Assembly (NCBI GenBank): GCA_039566865.1
Contig: CM076955.1
Coordinates: forward strand, 7,814,501-7,878,500
Length of the DNA stretch: 64,000 nucleotides
Reading direction: 5' to 3'
Source of the DNA: Aurelia coerulea
Lineage: Eukaryota > Cnidaria > Scyphozoa > Semaeostomeae > Ulmaridae
Below are positions 29,758 to 42,279 of this stretch, piece by piece (within the stretch, counting starts at the first letter, position 1; every line of letters starts with the position of its first letter). The notes under the pieces are model-generated. The model ran no database searches. It was not told where the DNA came from and saw only the letters and a program-made list of their open reading frames with translations. Position numbers and translations under genes: made by a program.

Positions 29758-32377
29758 CTATCCTGTTATGAACCCAACCTGTTGTACATATGTTTTGCAA
29801 AGCCTACAGTTGCATTTATCACCATTCCAGCACCGTATTTGCTTTTTGAAAACTTGAAGGGTGCTGGAGTCTTTTATTTCGTGTGGTAGCAGCTGCCACA
29901 TCCTATTTCCAAGGAAAGCTACAGACTCGATTTCAAAGACATAGTGCGTACTTTTGGAAGCAGCGCGTCGGTCCCAAGCCTCAAGTCGTAGCATGAGTGG
30001 TAGGAGACTGCTGTGTTATCCTAAACACTGCAATCGCCAAGAAAAGTATTCAATTAAACTTACTCTTTCGTACTTATTGCGTTCGGCCTAACATCCTGAT
30101 CTCTTGCGGGTGCCAGTATATTGCATTGATCCTACGCATGCGTATTTAGTGCTCAGATTGCCAGTAACTCATTCCGAGGCACACAATCAACACTTAATAC
30201 GCATGCGTAGGTCGTAGCAAGAGATCAGAATGTTAGGCCGAACGCAATAAGTACGAAAGAGTGAGTCTAATTGAATACGTTTCTTGGTGATTGCAGTGTT
30301 TAGGCTAACACAGCAGTCTCCTACCACTCATGGTCGTAGCCTGTGTTCCGCTGCGTGAAAATATCCTTCATAAAAGTTCGACTTAGATCTAATTTTGTTT
30401 TAAAAATCTCAGTCATAAGCAACTGTAGGTTTCTTATATGGATGGGTACTGAATTTGTTTGCTCCAGGAGATAACCAAAATCATGTTCGTAATCTTTCTG
30501 TGCAATGCGCAAAGCCCTTTCGTGAACGTGATTTATTCTTTGATTCAAGGTTCTATCGCAGAACATCCAAACAAGTGGACAATAGCTAAAATGGGATAAT
30601 ATGAAAGCACGCATTAGTTGCTGCAGTTTTTCTGTGTCCATGTAACAGGATATTCGGTTAAGAGCATGAAGTGTTTGGCTGGCTTTCTTACATAGAGATT
30701 TGACATGTTGTTTGAAGGAAAGAGATCGATCAAATTTTATGCCAAGAAGATTCTCCTCTGTAGATTCTTTCAAACAAGCGCCTCCTATTTTGATGGATAC
30801 TTCATTGTCTTTTGCACCGAAAATCATTAAATGGCATTTATCCTCATTTAGCTTCATGAGATTGTTCGGAAACCACTCAGTTAACTTAAGGGCATCATTT
30901 TCTAAATGCGCAATTACATTATCGATTTTTGGACCATACGCATAAATCGTTGTATCGTCCGCATAGTTACATATTTCGGTCTCCTCTAGGAACAGGAACA
31001 AGTCATTCAGGTATATGTTGAACAAGAGGGGGCCTAGGACAGAACCTTGCGGTACACCTAGGGTGGTCTTTGTCCACGTGCTGAATGAACCATTGACCTT
31101 TACCCTTTGTTTCCTGTCGACGAGATAGCTATGGATGAACTGCAATGCAGATCTACTGAAACCGTATGCATTCAATTTTGCAATCAATAATTCGTGATTT
31201 GAACAATCAAAGGCTTTCGAAAGGTCCGTCAGGACGGCCCCTGCGACGCCTCCGCTGTCCAACGACTTTTTGCAGGTTTCAACTAAACGTAGAAGTGCAT
31301 GCTGTGTACCATAGCCCTCTCGAAATCCACAGAGGAGTGGAGACAAGAAACATTGGACAAAGGGCAGCATTTGATCTTGCATCAACCTTTCGTATATCTT
31401 TGATGCCGATGGCAAAACTGTAATAGGTCGGTAGTTTTTCTTCGAAAAGGCAACCTCTTTTTTGAAGAGTGAGCTTAAATCTCCAGCTTTCAATTCTTTG
31501 GGAAAAGTACCCTTGGATAAGCCAGAGTTGAATAAATTTCGAATGGCAACAGAACATACATCAGAATTTTCCTTCAGGCTTTTGCAGGGATGCAATCAAC
31601 TGGAGAGGCTTTACTCTGATTAAGTGGGTTGATTTTGACAGCAACCTCTTCCATAGTGACCTCTCTGAACTCAAAATTGTTGGAAAGCATAGCTTGCTCA
31701 TTTATTTTGCAGGTACTTGGGTGAGCTTCATATTTCTTAATAGATTTGTCAATGCGATCTAGTATATCACTTGTTGGCAGCAAAAGTGAGTCATTTTCAG
31801 AGATCCCTAGGCTGTTTGTGATATTTGCAAAGTAATGATTGAAGATCTCTGCAATTTCACAGTCCTGACTTATCATTTTGTTGTCTTCAATTAGAGTGAT
31901 GGACGAATTTACTTGCACTTTATCTGAGAATAGTGGCTTTACAGTTTTCCAAAACTTGTGATTATCTGTCAGACTTTTAGGGTCAATATTCTTGTAGTAA
32001 TCAAATTTGGCCCTTCTCAGCAATTTTACACATTTGTTCCTCTGCTTTTTGAATGCATTAAGGTTTTCTTCAATTCTACTGTCGTTATACTTATTGCGAA
32101 GCTTGGTTCTATGCATGTGTTCTTTACGTAAGGCTTTAGTCATAAAAGGTCCATCGTTTGCACGAATACACTTTTTTTTAACGGGTGCATGTTCATTCAA
32201 CACGGCCATGACCACAGCTTTAAAAGCACCATAGTCCTCATTCTCACTTAATTCAGATGAGAGCATATACAAAAGATGAGTTTTGAAGTCAACGGCGCTA
32301 AATCGGCTGTAGTCCCTATAGGTAACTATCTTAGGCCCCCTTTTGACATACCCACCCTTTAAAAGGGTGACAATCAA
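29758..32377 (-). pseudogene. Reverse transcriptase of family II copy D
   Basis: Three minus-strand pieces make up the RT region: 32377 down to 31574 (linker and N-terminal RT, SRFSAVDFKTHLL to SPVDCIPAK), 31595 to 30340 (NYRPITVLPSASKIYERL, LTDLSKAFD, GVPQGSVLGPLLFN, YADD at 30954-30965), and 29984 to 29758 (C-terminus ending CNCRLCKTYVQQVGF). The second and third pieces would be continuous without the MITE. The first and second are out of frame at about 31580, where copy E reads IPAKILKENSD. The catalytic residues are kept. Confidence 0.85.
29992..30332. mobile_element. Palindromic MITE with 7-bp target duplication
   Basis: The 341-bp unit is inverted almost to its centre: CATGAGTGGTAGGAGACTGC at the left, its complement at the right. 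It splits the RT of copy D. The word gtcgtag is duplicated at 29985-29991 and 30333-30339, and copy E has the corresponding single site (ggcgtag near 57528). A 7-bp duplication with CA...TG ends would fit P/Galileo-like elements; this is inference. Confidence 0.82.
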
Positions 32378-33048
32378 AACATGAAAATCCGACAGTCCTG
32401 TTTCTATCGTAACAGTGCTCTGAAAGTTCTTTCTTCTGTTTTTTAGAATTAAATCAATACAGCGGGGACTGTCGGACTTAAAACAGGTTGGGCTCTTAAC
32501 AAGACTAGCTAAGTCATAATTTTCGATGAAGGTACTGATAGCATCTTCGTCTATTTCGTATTAAAATCTCCTATTAAAACGATATTTTCATATTTCATAC
32601 AATAATGGTCGAGCATCTTACCAATCTCTGTAAAGAAATACTGCTCTGATTGAGAAGGTGGACGATATATAGCAAGAAGAACACATTTCTGCATTTTCAG
32701 ATTAATCTTGATCACCCCACATTAAATATTGTGTGGGGCTTGATAATATGTTAATTCCTTGACTGGTGCCCGTTCTCTCACGTAGATTAGAAGGCCACCA
32801 CCATTTTGATTGCGATCATATCTAAAAGGCTTCATAAACCCCCCAATCAAAAATTGACTAGTTGGAAAGGTATCATCGATTTTAGTCTCTGCTATTATCA
32901 ACATGTCGACGTTCCCTGATATCATAGGTCTTAGAAAGTCGATTTTATTCCTGATTGAATTAATGTTTAGGTATGCGATGAGGAGATAGTTGCGACTTCG
33001 TGCTAGCAAATTCCGGGCGGCTGCACTTACTGCCCAATTTTCTAGCAA
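32378..33048 (-). pseudogene. Endonuclease part of family II copy D
   Basis: 33048-32722 encodes LIAYLNINSIRNKIDFLRP, AETKIDD and DRNQNGGGLLIYVRE, the N-terminal half of the AP-like endonuclease. The rest (32380-32720) is still recognisable (GDFN-like NIVLIGDFN near 32570, PTCFKSDSPRCIDLILKN near 32455) but broken by stops and a lost start of GLSDFH. Confidence 0.78.
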
Positions 33049-33050
33049 TT

Positions 33051-34869
33051 AGTTATTTCGGAATATTTCGCAAAATTATCCAAATTTGCGCAAAAAATTC
33101 CTTTTGTCGCATTGCTACTTTTTTTGGAACCGCGCGGACAAAACCTCAGTGAGAGTATATGTGGATCTTGTCTTTAATGAAGTCAAATGAAACATTGTAA
33201 ATCTTGAGGGGTTTTGTCCTTCTGTTTCTTTTAATCAAATGAACCATTTAAACATTCTTGACGTATTACAAAAATGAGACTATTTGTTTTTCAAAATAGG
33301 GATAATTTGGTTTGAAACTGACTTTAAAGAAGTTTATGAATTTTAAGTCAAATTATAAATTGAGTAACATACGCAGGTGATTCTTAGAACAGGCATCCGC
33401 ATTCTAAGTGCATTCTATGATTACTACTGAAAACCTAGCATATGGGGTGGTGTGGTATATATCTCACTTGTTCAATTTATGCTTTCTGCGTTTGCCAAAG
33501 TTTACACCTAACAGCCAACAATTAGGCTTCAAGCAGATATGGCAATTAATGACTAATACCGCCCATTCAGTTATGGTGGCTGGAATCTAGAATTTCTGAA
33601 TGTTGATGCATTGTCTTGATCAACAAGAAATGAGTTAGACATCAGTGGTCCATTGATTATATTGAGTCCATTGAAGTCCATTGATGTTAGGAACTCCACC
33701 TACACGATTGCAGATGCTGGTACACAGCTACTGCCAATGCTCCTGACATCGCTAGATGAATTTGATTCAATAGTTCCCTACAGTACGCCTCTATGGCTAA
33801 TTCATAAGGAACTTAATTTGTACGCAGGTAATGACAAATGTACCAGCAGCAGCTATGAGAAATCATTCAAAAAGATGTATGATACCTTTAAACCTGGATG
33901 TTGCATTGAATGAAATATGGAGGTGACAGCATGCTAACATATATTAATCAGCTTAATGGGAAATCCCAGCTACTCGTAACGTATTTATTTCAATTGCATA
34001 GAAAAAAGGTCATCTGCTGAATCAAAACAAAGTGACTGGCTAATTGCCAGGTGCCCAATTCACAAAGAATGAATAAGTTGCATGAATGAAAAACAACTTT
34101 CATAATTAGCAGCAAATTTGTATTCTTGTGACTTTAAAGTTCTCCTCTCAAGAAAGATTAGCTTTGCAGACACTTATAGGGAAAGGGTGTGTTTCAACAT
34201 CTGCCAATTTACGCTTCTCCGCATCTGCCAAAGATATAACAATGAAACTTATGCTAATTGTTCTTTGGATAATTAGCTTTATAAAACTAACATAGGCTAA
34301 TTGGTCATGTAGGCAACTAGGCAACCAAAAACAATGGGAAAATTTTCAAAATTGAGCTACTGATTTAAAATACGAAGTCTTCCAGATTAACATTAGATAA
34401 CTGGCAAAATTGTAGCAAAAAGTAGCAAGTAGCTAAGGGTAAAGGAAGATATAGAAAAATTTTAGCTTAACTGCAACTCTTGCTAATTAAAATTAATTAG
34501 CAATTAAATAGACTAATTGAGATTTCTATGGTAAATTATTTTCCATTTTTTACTTCTAATTAGTAGTAAAAAGATCCAGACACTGTTTTTCTGCAAGTTT
34601 TGAGATATTTTTCACTAATTAACTGAAACTATGACGTCATAAAGATAAATGACGTCATGAATGTTAAATTTAGCTTATGTGAGCAAATATAAACAAATAA
34701 GAAGAGCATCGCCCTGTATGATCGGCTAGGTTTTTGAAAATTATGCCGTAGACCTCCGCGTTCTTTCCCCTGGCACTCACAATTTCATAATCCTGCTTTG
34801 TTTTGCTGTGACGAGATGAGTTGAACAAGGTAACTGCAAATGCGTCGCTATGAAATTAGTATGCATCCA
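33051..34869. other. Unassigned AT-rich DNA
   Basis: No gene or clear repeat. ORFs such as 33653-33913 show no domain. Two TGACGTCA palindromes lie 18 bases apart at 34632-34639 and 34650-34657. Confidence 0.4.
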
Positions 34870-34878
34870 AATTAGATG

Positions 34879-34994
34879 TGGACTTGCTACAAGTCTCTCT
34901 CGCAGAAAAACGGGGGGGGGGGGAATAGCGAGAGATTTTCTCGCTATTTTTTCCTCCCCCCGTTTCTCCGCGAGAGAGACTTGTAGCAAGTCCC
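34879..34994. mobile_element. 116-bp hairpin MITE
   Basis: The arms GGACTTGCTACAAGTCTCTC and complement fold into one long hairpin with a G-run (34909-34922) opposite a C-run. A 9-bp direct repeat aattagatg at 34870-34878 and 34995-35003 marks the target. It is too short to code. Confidence 0.85.
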
Positions 34995-35003
34995 AATTAG
35001 ATG

Positions 35004-35635
35004 CCATGCCAGAGATTAGGCCGTTCAGACCGACTTGCGTTTGAGCAGAAGATTTACCAAGACAATAAAATTGTGTGATATATCAGGAGGATATAATGTA
35101 TATAACTTTACGATTTGTGCGTGTTGCAATAATTTCGCAAGTAATGTAAGATTTTCTTTGTGACCTATCTCCAAATAAGGGCATCTGCTGGTAATGCGGT
35201 ACAACAATGGACCATGAAATTTTTAATTAAAAATTTAGTAAAAGTCAAGAAATTGCAGATCGATATACAGTACGGCAGAGATATCTAAGAAGGTTTGGTA
35301 GTAGATGAAAAATATCCCCGATCCAAATAGGGTTAATAGGGGGTAGCGAGGAGGCCTCCATGGGAGCTATTAGTGATTATCTTAGCTGCACAGTTTTGCA
35401 GATTTTGCAATCTCGTATAGACCACATACTGACCTTCACAGGAACTGTGCAAATGCTTATAATTTTCGAAGACATTGAGACAGTTTAGTACGTTAGGGGA
35501 TGGAAATATATTGATCCTTACTTTTCTTTTGAAATAGATAGCGCTCGCCTACATGAATATGCCTACCGGACTATACCTACACTATGCCCACATGCTGTGA
35601 CTAGCTAACAACTGGTTACAAATCTAAGCCACTTC
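35004..35635. other. Unassigned spacer
   Basis: Nothing recognised between the hairpin MITE and the next mariner-type MITE. Confidence 0.4.
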
Positions 35636-35637
35636 TA

Positions 35638-36386
35638 CAGGGTGTCCCAAAAAACATGTGCGCTGTTTGAGTGGCTGCTGCGGTGCAGCCACAGATCCAA
35701 TTATTCCGTTCTTTAGAATTTTAATAGAAGAAACTTCAACTTAAAGTTTGACACCAAGTTTGAATAAATTTGATAAGTAGCTGCTGATTCATGGAGCAAG
35801 AAAGTCAAAATCATTGGCTGCCTCAAAACCAGAGGATTCATTATGTTAAAATCAAAGAAATCGATTGAAAAAACAAACCTTGTCCGCTTTTCTCATGTTC
35901 ACAAGTGAAACAAATAGTCAAGAATTGGATTTTGTGATAACTAAGAATATTGAACATAGCTAGTGTTGGTAGAATTGGTGATTTGGAGCACGAGTGCTGC
36001 AGGCCATAACATGCGTCCATCAGTTATTTTGCTTTAAACCAAGAATATTGCGTTCAGCAGGCTGCCTCTGATCATTATCCTTGAGTAACGTGGTCACTAA
36101 TTACTCCCAAATGTTTTTCCTGACATAACTGCAAATTTTAAATCCATTTGATGCTAAAATTTCAGTTACAAGGTTGAATACGGAAATAAAATCCTCTGGT
36201 TTTGAAACAACCACTGATTTTGACTTTCTTTCTTAATAAATCAGCAACCACTTATCAGATTTGCCCAAACTTGGTGCCAAACTCTAAGTTGAAATCTCGT
36301 CTATTCAAAATTTGAAAATTGGTCAATTTTTAATGGCTCCTCTACAGTAGCCATTCAAACAACGTACATGTTTTTGGGACACCCTG
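35638..36386. mobile_element. Mariner-type MITE, 749 bp
   Basis: Ends CAGGGTGTCCCAAAAAACAT and ATGTTTTTGGGACACCCTG are inverted and flanked by TA (35636-35637, 36387-36388). Subterminal inverted blocks continue inward (for example CCAGAGGATT near 35829 and AATCCTCTGG near 36191). A relative lies at 43342. Confidence 0.87.
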
Positions 36387-36388
36387 TA

Positions 36389-37742
36389 TTTGCTTGCTTA
36401 CATTCAGTCAATCGAAAGATATGAAATATGATATATTAGACTATCAAAGCGGTAAAGAGTTCTTTCAGCGAACTCATTGTACACAAGGGCATTAGCGCTT
36501 TATGAAAAAAGTTTCGGCACCATCATGCATTCCAAATGTTGTTTTCTCTCTTTCCAATCACTCTTTCTCAATAACATCTACTCTTGGTAAGGACAACTTT
36601 CTTTTCGGCGTTGTCACTACGAGTCATGCTTTACTATAATTGATACCTTAATAATATTGATCAGTAGCTTTATATGAGTCATTTCTTGTCTAATATGTGG
36701 TTATTTCATTTTGAAAGCACTTAATGGTAATGGAAAATGTGTCAGGAGTGCAGTGTTCTTCGTCAACCTGAGCGTGTGCTTTATAAAAGGCATTGATATT
36801 TCTGTGCGAAGAGCTGCTAAATGAATGCTTTGTTTCCGAGAGGGATTGATCAAAGCAATGACATTTATGAGTCACTCTTTGAATGATCATCAGAGACTTT
36901 TTTATCAACATTAATCTTGCGGCTTGGTTGCAAGTCTTGGTGCAGTCATTGAAAAGAATAACCTTGCAGCATTACCAATTTTAGATTTTAGACAAGATTC
37001 AAATTTCTCTTTATGGGAGGTTTAGGCATGCTGTTTTTCAAAATATCTTTGGATATCTTTTTGCTCTTGGAGCAAACTAGTGTTGTCATTGAAAAGCAAA
37101 TCTAATATTGTAAAATATGGCAAACGAAGTTTTGCTGTTTGGTCGTGATACACACATTTGATTACACAAAAAACTTCGCTCCAGAGGGCTGGTTGCAAGT
37201 TCTTCAAACTTACGACACTTTTGCTTTGAAGTTTTCACATAGGTTTCTTAGATTTTTGATGCTCTTGATGTATAATTGATCTAGGTTTGTCGAGAGAGTT
37301 TCCGGTTGAAAGAATTTCTCAAAATATGTAGAAAGGGAGCTTTGGAGAGGGGTACCAAACAAAAATCTGGATGCAAAACACCAGACCCGAAATGATAATT
37401 CATAACAAAATCATCAATTTCATCCGTAACCGTAACGTGATTTTTATATCGTTTTTCAAGAGTCCAAAGAGTCCAGCTAACAACACTGACTTTATGAATG
37501 CAAAATCTCGAAATCCTATAAACTTTGAATGGAATGCCCGAAAACCTAGTGCTATATTTCCAAACCTGCAACCCATGACACATCTCAAACCCGAAATTTA
37601 CAGATTTTAAACACAAACCCCAAAACCCGAAAGCTTAACTTGGCCGAAGCCATGAAAGCCCAAAGCTGCCCTCAAGCATCACAAGAATTAAGGCTCAAAA
37701 CGATTTCGAAACCTTTTCAGTAGTTTTTTGCAGCGTCAGAGC
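36389..37742. other. Unassigned DNA, weak exon-like signal on minus strand
   Basis: No gene is established. On the minus strand a frame from about 37400 to 37217 (ending NLCENFKAKVS) runs into GTAAGT, a good donor site, and a second frame at 37207-37022 reads ALWSEVFCVIKCVYHDQTAK. Neither matches a family I know. They could be exons of a host gene or chance. Confidence 0.3.
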
Positions 37743-38163
37743 CCCAGGGGGGAGGTACTCAGGTATGTTTAGGATAGGGGTTCTCGGGCTGGGGTACAAC
37801 ACATCAACCCAAAAAAATAATTTCTTGCATGAAAATAGACTCAATACAATAATATGTCCGACCTTACCTACCCAAAAGTTGCAGAAAAGTGCCCTAACAG
37901 ATTAGATTTCTCATAATGTATTTGGATGTTTAGGTTTTTTTATTTTAATAACGTTACTTGATTCTAATTTAGTTTATAAATTACATTTTTTCCCATTTGT
38001 TTGTTTTTTCTCATAGTTGAGACCCAAAAGATAAGCCAAAATTTCAGGAACCCAGAAAAATAACTGTACAAATGATTGACCCAAAAAATATTCCTTGCCC
38101 AAATTTAAACCCAAAAAAGTAGTCTGAGCACCCCTATCCTGAATATACCAGAGTACCCCCCTT
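37743..38163. mobile_element. MITE with G-run ends (decayed)
   Basis: The left end CCAGGGGGGAGGTACTCAGG and the right end, inverted, with GAGTACCCCCC enclose about 420 bases. Both ends continue with TTTAGGATAGGGGT-type sequence. It is clearly related to 49244-49698. A target duplication is not clean, so the exact ends are approximate. Confidence 0.7.
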
Positions 38164-40156
38164 TGGTCAAAGCTTCTTTTTGTGACTGACTACTTTGCAG
38201 ACTACTTTGAGGCTAAAACCTATAGCAATTTCTTAGAGTTATTCTCCAGGTAGAAGTGTTTCTTCAGTTTTTAAACATTGAGCCTACAGTTTCTTTCAAG
38301 TGGTCTGTTATGAAAAGACATAGTGGCTATTGCATTAATCTAACTTTTCAGAGATGTAAAAGTTATTGAGACACCCTGCGTCCCTATTCTCATAGATGCC
38401 TGTATAATATCTTCACTTTTCCTTTGTAATTGGTAAAATCATCTCATTGTCTTTTAATCGTTTGATACCAGTGATCTTCATATATCTACTATGCACTCAA
38501 CATCATCCGTCCTCTGATATCATTTTGATTAAAAATTCGATATTTTGGTCTCAAAATTTGTGCAGTATTCTAGTCAAATCAAATTCACTACCTTGAGAAT
38601 AAAAAAACAACTTAGAAAAATGAATTGTGTCGTGCCAGAAAAATTCTGTGGTGTAAATAATGCTTTCCTACCTGTTCCAACTTTCCATAACGCCTGTACT
38701 CCATGGTGTGGAAGATTATAAACCATACCTTAAAAACATCACCTTGTAGAGCAATTTTTGAAACTTACTGACATTTGATTTCAGTTTTGCCACCCCACAA
38801 TAGCACTCGATTCTTGTTCGAGGGAAGGTGCCTTCCTCGCATATCTAAATTTTGTCTGAGGGTGCAAACTGCCGAGGGATAAAATTCGATTTGATAATCG
38901 CAGTCATTGCTAAATCTGCTGCAAGAGCATTTTCAATTGGAAGCCCTCTCACTAGACGTTACTGTCTATAAAAGCGCGTTAAAGTTCTATCGAAAATTCT
39001 ATGTCCTATTCTATTGTTTGAAATTCAGGCAGCCTGTATATTACCCATCTTCTAATTGTTCAGTCTCTCGGTAGACCATCAATTCCATCGCATTCAGTCT
39101 TTTGAGTGGTTTTTCCTGACGATTCTAACCACCATAGCTAATCCAGCGCCGCATCTATGCACATTCGCTATTGTAAAACAGCAAAACTAATCTAACCAAG
39201 CCTGATAGACATCAGCATGCTAAAGTCTGATATGATAAAAATTAAAAGATAAGCTAAATTCTAGTCGTAATACAAACCAAGTGTTTGAATGCTTTAACTT
39301 GGATCTCTCAAGGAATCTGTATTTAAAGTTTTAGCTCTGCTACGCACAGTATAACACGCTCGAACTGGTTCGAAACCTCGAAGCAAACACACAAGACTGT
39401 TTTCTCTGCTGTATCGTCCTCTGAGCTGATTGTTGCCAAATGAGCAGTAGTGAGAGCTGTTCTCTATTTATACATTTTGTGTTTGAATTGATGTTATGTA
39501 TTATTCATAATTTCATTATTAATATATGGATAATGAGTTCGTAATGAAAACTTCTTGTAAGAAAGGGGAAGCGAATCGAGTCCTTTTCAATGATTTTCTA
39601 CCACAGGGGATGGTCTAAGAAGAACTGAAACGTCATGGTGAATTTGCTAAGGTCATCATGAACTAAAGGTGGAAAGAATCTATGATTTGTTTTTATATTT
39701 CTCCGAAATCTCAAATTTGAGCTCTGCAAAAGCTCTAGCTTATGCTGCAAGAGCCATAAATTCAAATGGCTATCATTGATTCTCGTTTTGACAAAATGCT
39801 TTATAAAAATCATATCCCAAGATGTGACTTTCTTTAGACAACCCAGAAAACATAATCAAAATTGAATTTCATGGGTGAGCTTTCTTTTTTACTTCGCAAA
39901 CTTTCTCTCTTTGACTTTGTGCCAGAAATGAATAATTAAATTTTCTCCCTGTGGACGCTGAAACCTCCTCATTCCAACTATGTAATGGAATGAATTATTC
40001 AGAATACAAGCATTAAATAGTGGAGCTCACCAACTATGATTCAGTTATGCTTCTGAACAATAACTGAGGGAATTCAATGCATATTGTTCTATCGCGATAT
40101 CCAACTGACTTTCAACTTTCAGGGTCCATTGATCCTACATCAACGCGATTGAATGA
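38164..40156. other. Unassigned DNA
   Basis: No gene was recognised. GACACCCTG near 38370 may be a worn mariner end. The rest shows no repeat present elsewhere in the window. Confidence 0.4.
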
Positions 40157-40164
40157 GCCCGATG

Positions 40165-40506
40165 CCCGGGGGGGGGTACTTCATTGTCAACATGATTCGA
40201 CCTGAATCTGGACTTTGAGAAAAGGACCCATTCGTATGACGGAGTATTCAAAAATTTCGAGCCCATTTGCATGAATATCGGGCAATTTTTGACCCATGTG
40301 CATGAATTTGTCGATTTGAAACAAAGGAAAATTTCAGTTTTTTGGCCTGGATTATCATTATGGGGCCGATTGATAAGAAAATTCTCAAAGAAGTACCCAT
40401 CTACCAGAATAAAAACAGACCCATATGTAGAGAATTTCGGATGAAAAAACCCATCCATATGAGCGGCACGTCCAGTACAACTTAACAATGAAGTACCCCC
40501 CCCGGG
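40165..40506. mobile_element. G-run MITE, 342 bp
   Basis: It starts CCCGGGGGGGGG TACTTCATTGT and ends with the inverse. A perfect 8-bp duplication gcccgatg is at 40157-40164 and 40507-40514. It shares ACCCATCCATATG and GCGGCAC internally with 42799-43097. The 117-codon minus ORF across it is not a gene. An 8-bp duplication suggests hAT-like mobilisation. Confidence 0.87.
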
Positions 40507-40514
40507 GCCCGATG

Positions 40515-41381
40515 CTTCGTCACAGTACTATAAACCACTGCTCTCCATCGATCAGTTGCCTGAACAGTTCCCTGTTGCAGTTAAACCACGTTTGCAGCAG
40601 AGTTACAAGAAAGGTAAAGGCTAGGAGCTAGCACATTCAATTTGTTTCAAAACTAAAGTCAAAGAATTACACTCTCGATCAGTGCCCGTCCTTAGCTCCT
40701 TAGCGTCCTTAGCAAGATGGCAAGGGGATGGCACCCCTAATAATTTTCAAAAGGATAACAATTTCTGATAAATCAAACTCATTTACATAAATCTGCATGC
40801 TTCACTACAGACAAATAGCTATTGTAAACTAAAACAGAATTCAACAAACATGCTAAAAACTATTGAGTCAATTTACCATAGAAAAATTGGTACTTTACTG
40901 CGCTTTTCGCATTTTTATAGAATTACTTTGCAAACATCATTTTCATAATCTTATAAGTTTTTATTTGCATGAATTGCTGATAATGAACAGACATATTTCC
41001 AAGATTTCATTCCTCCGTGAAAGCTTTCATGAAATTATGGCTGGAAATTTTCAGTTTGAGCAACTATATTAAAACACAGCACAGCTCTGGTCACCAACAA
41101 GATCGTGGGTTTATATAAGATTCCAAGCACTGTGTGATAAAATATTTCCATAAGGGACTCTAACAAAACCAGGAACTAAAAGCAGATCCAGAAGCATCTC
41201 TAGCAACCAAGGACTCTGCTACAAATGCCGGGCAGCCCTTTAAAAAAAAATTTAAAATGAACGTAAAGGATATTCTGGAGCTCTGGGTAACAATATTTTG
41301 CTGCTTCTACTACACGGAAATCGGGAGCAAATGCATTGATCTTGAACTTAACAATTGAATTTATTTTGGAAACAGAACGCC
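40515..41381. other. Unassigned spacer
   Basis: No gene or repeat recognised between the G-run MITE and the piggyBac-type MITE. Confidence 0.4.
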
Positions 41382-41385
41382 TTAA

Positions 41386-42275
41386 CCCTAATCCTACCAG
41401 GCTTCTTTGACCTAACATAGCCGGGGGATGGTGCTTTCCACCCTCCTCTATAAATAGCCGTAGACTAATGGGAAATCATTGAAACTTGGCAAGGGCGTAG
41501 TCCTAACTATCCTTAGCCGATTGGTAGTTTTGGGCGTGGCCACCCAATTAGGTGACGTCACTATGACGTCATAATGGGTGACGTCACTATGACGTCATAA
41601 TGCCGGGAAATGTCAATATATATGGTTTTCCGGCTTATTTGTTTTAAAAACGGAATGAAGGTAATCTGAATGACTTTTTCCATTCTCATTTGGCGTATTA
41701 TTCATTTCCAATTGAAATATGATGCATAGATGTGTTTTTAGACTGTTATTTTGGAAGAAAATGACAAAAATTGATGAGGTCATAACTAAAAACTGTGTTT
41801 TTCTGCCAAAATTGAAAAATTGGCTCAAAATGCATTTAAAGTATTGCATAACGAAATTCTATGCATTTTCAACAAAATCTGTTGGAAAAAACTTCAAAAT
41901 TTGCCACAATGACCCAAAATGGCGGCCCGACTGACGTCATCATTTAAGAATGCTGACGTCGGCAAATTCCATTGTTATTGACAACAATAGAAATCTAATT
42001 GTTTGTTGATTCTTTTAAAGTTCAATAGTCACCATTTGGAACTAAATCTGGGAGTAAAAATCTCAAAATCATTACTTTTTCCACTACCTTGCTTCAAATA
42101 TGGTAGTGTCACCTGTCACGTGACACCTATTGTTCAAAAATTTAATTGTCAAAATGTAGCTAATAGATAATTAGAAATTGTCAGAGAGTTTGAGGGTCAT
42201 AGCTTTTGTCGTTAAAGAATGTTCTGCAAAAAACCGACAGGGGTGGAAATCACCCCCCCCCCCGGTAGGATAGGG
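41386..42275. mobile_element. piggyBac-type MITE, 890 bp
   Basis: TTAA at 41382-41385 and 42276-42279 flanks termini CCCTAATCCTACC and GGTAGGATAGGG. The inner blocks GGTGCTTTCCACCC and GGGTGGAAATCACC are also inverted. TTAA targets with CCC starts are the piggyBac signature. No transposase is present. It holds an unusual cluster of TGACGTCA sites at 41551-41602. Confidence 0.75.
41551..41602. promoter_or_regulatory. Four CRE-type palindromes in a 26-bp tandem repeat
   Basis: A perfect 26-base unit is present twice (41551-41576, 41577-41602). Each unit has two TGACGTCA octamers, giving sites at 41553, 41564, 41579 and 41590. TGACGTCA is the full cAMP-response element bound by CREB/ATF bZIP proteins. 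A fifth site is at 41932-41939. Binding is not shown. Confidence 0.6.
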
Positions 42276-42279
42276 TTAA

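Larger units (their letters stand above)
29609..33050 (-). mobile_element. Family II retrotransposon, minus strand (copy D)
   Basis: The 3' end is an (ATG)n tail on the minus strand (TCA repeats at 29609-29629), followed by a UTR shared with 55246-55346. Coding DNA then runs leftward in the element from RT C-terminus to endonuclease start near 33040, where the copy is 5' truncated. It is nearly identical to copy E (57263-59597) over the shared 2.3 kb, so both are recent. It is interrupted by a 341-bp palindromic MITE (29992-30332) and carries several frameshifts. Confidence 0.88.

Noticed and set aside
37022..37616. Host gene exon on the minus strand
   Set aside because: A GTAAGT donor and two compatible-looking frames exist, but no family match, no acceptor tied to frame, and no neighbouring exon. 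Kept only as a weak note.
40135..40488. 117-codon minus-strand ORF
   Set aside because: It spans a 342-bp MITE and its target duplication, so it cannot be a gene.
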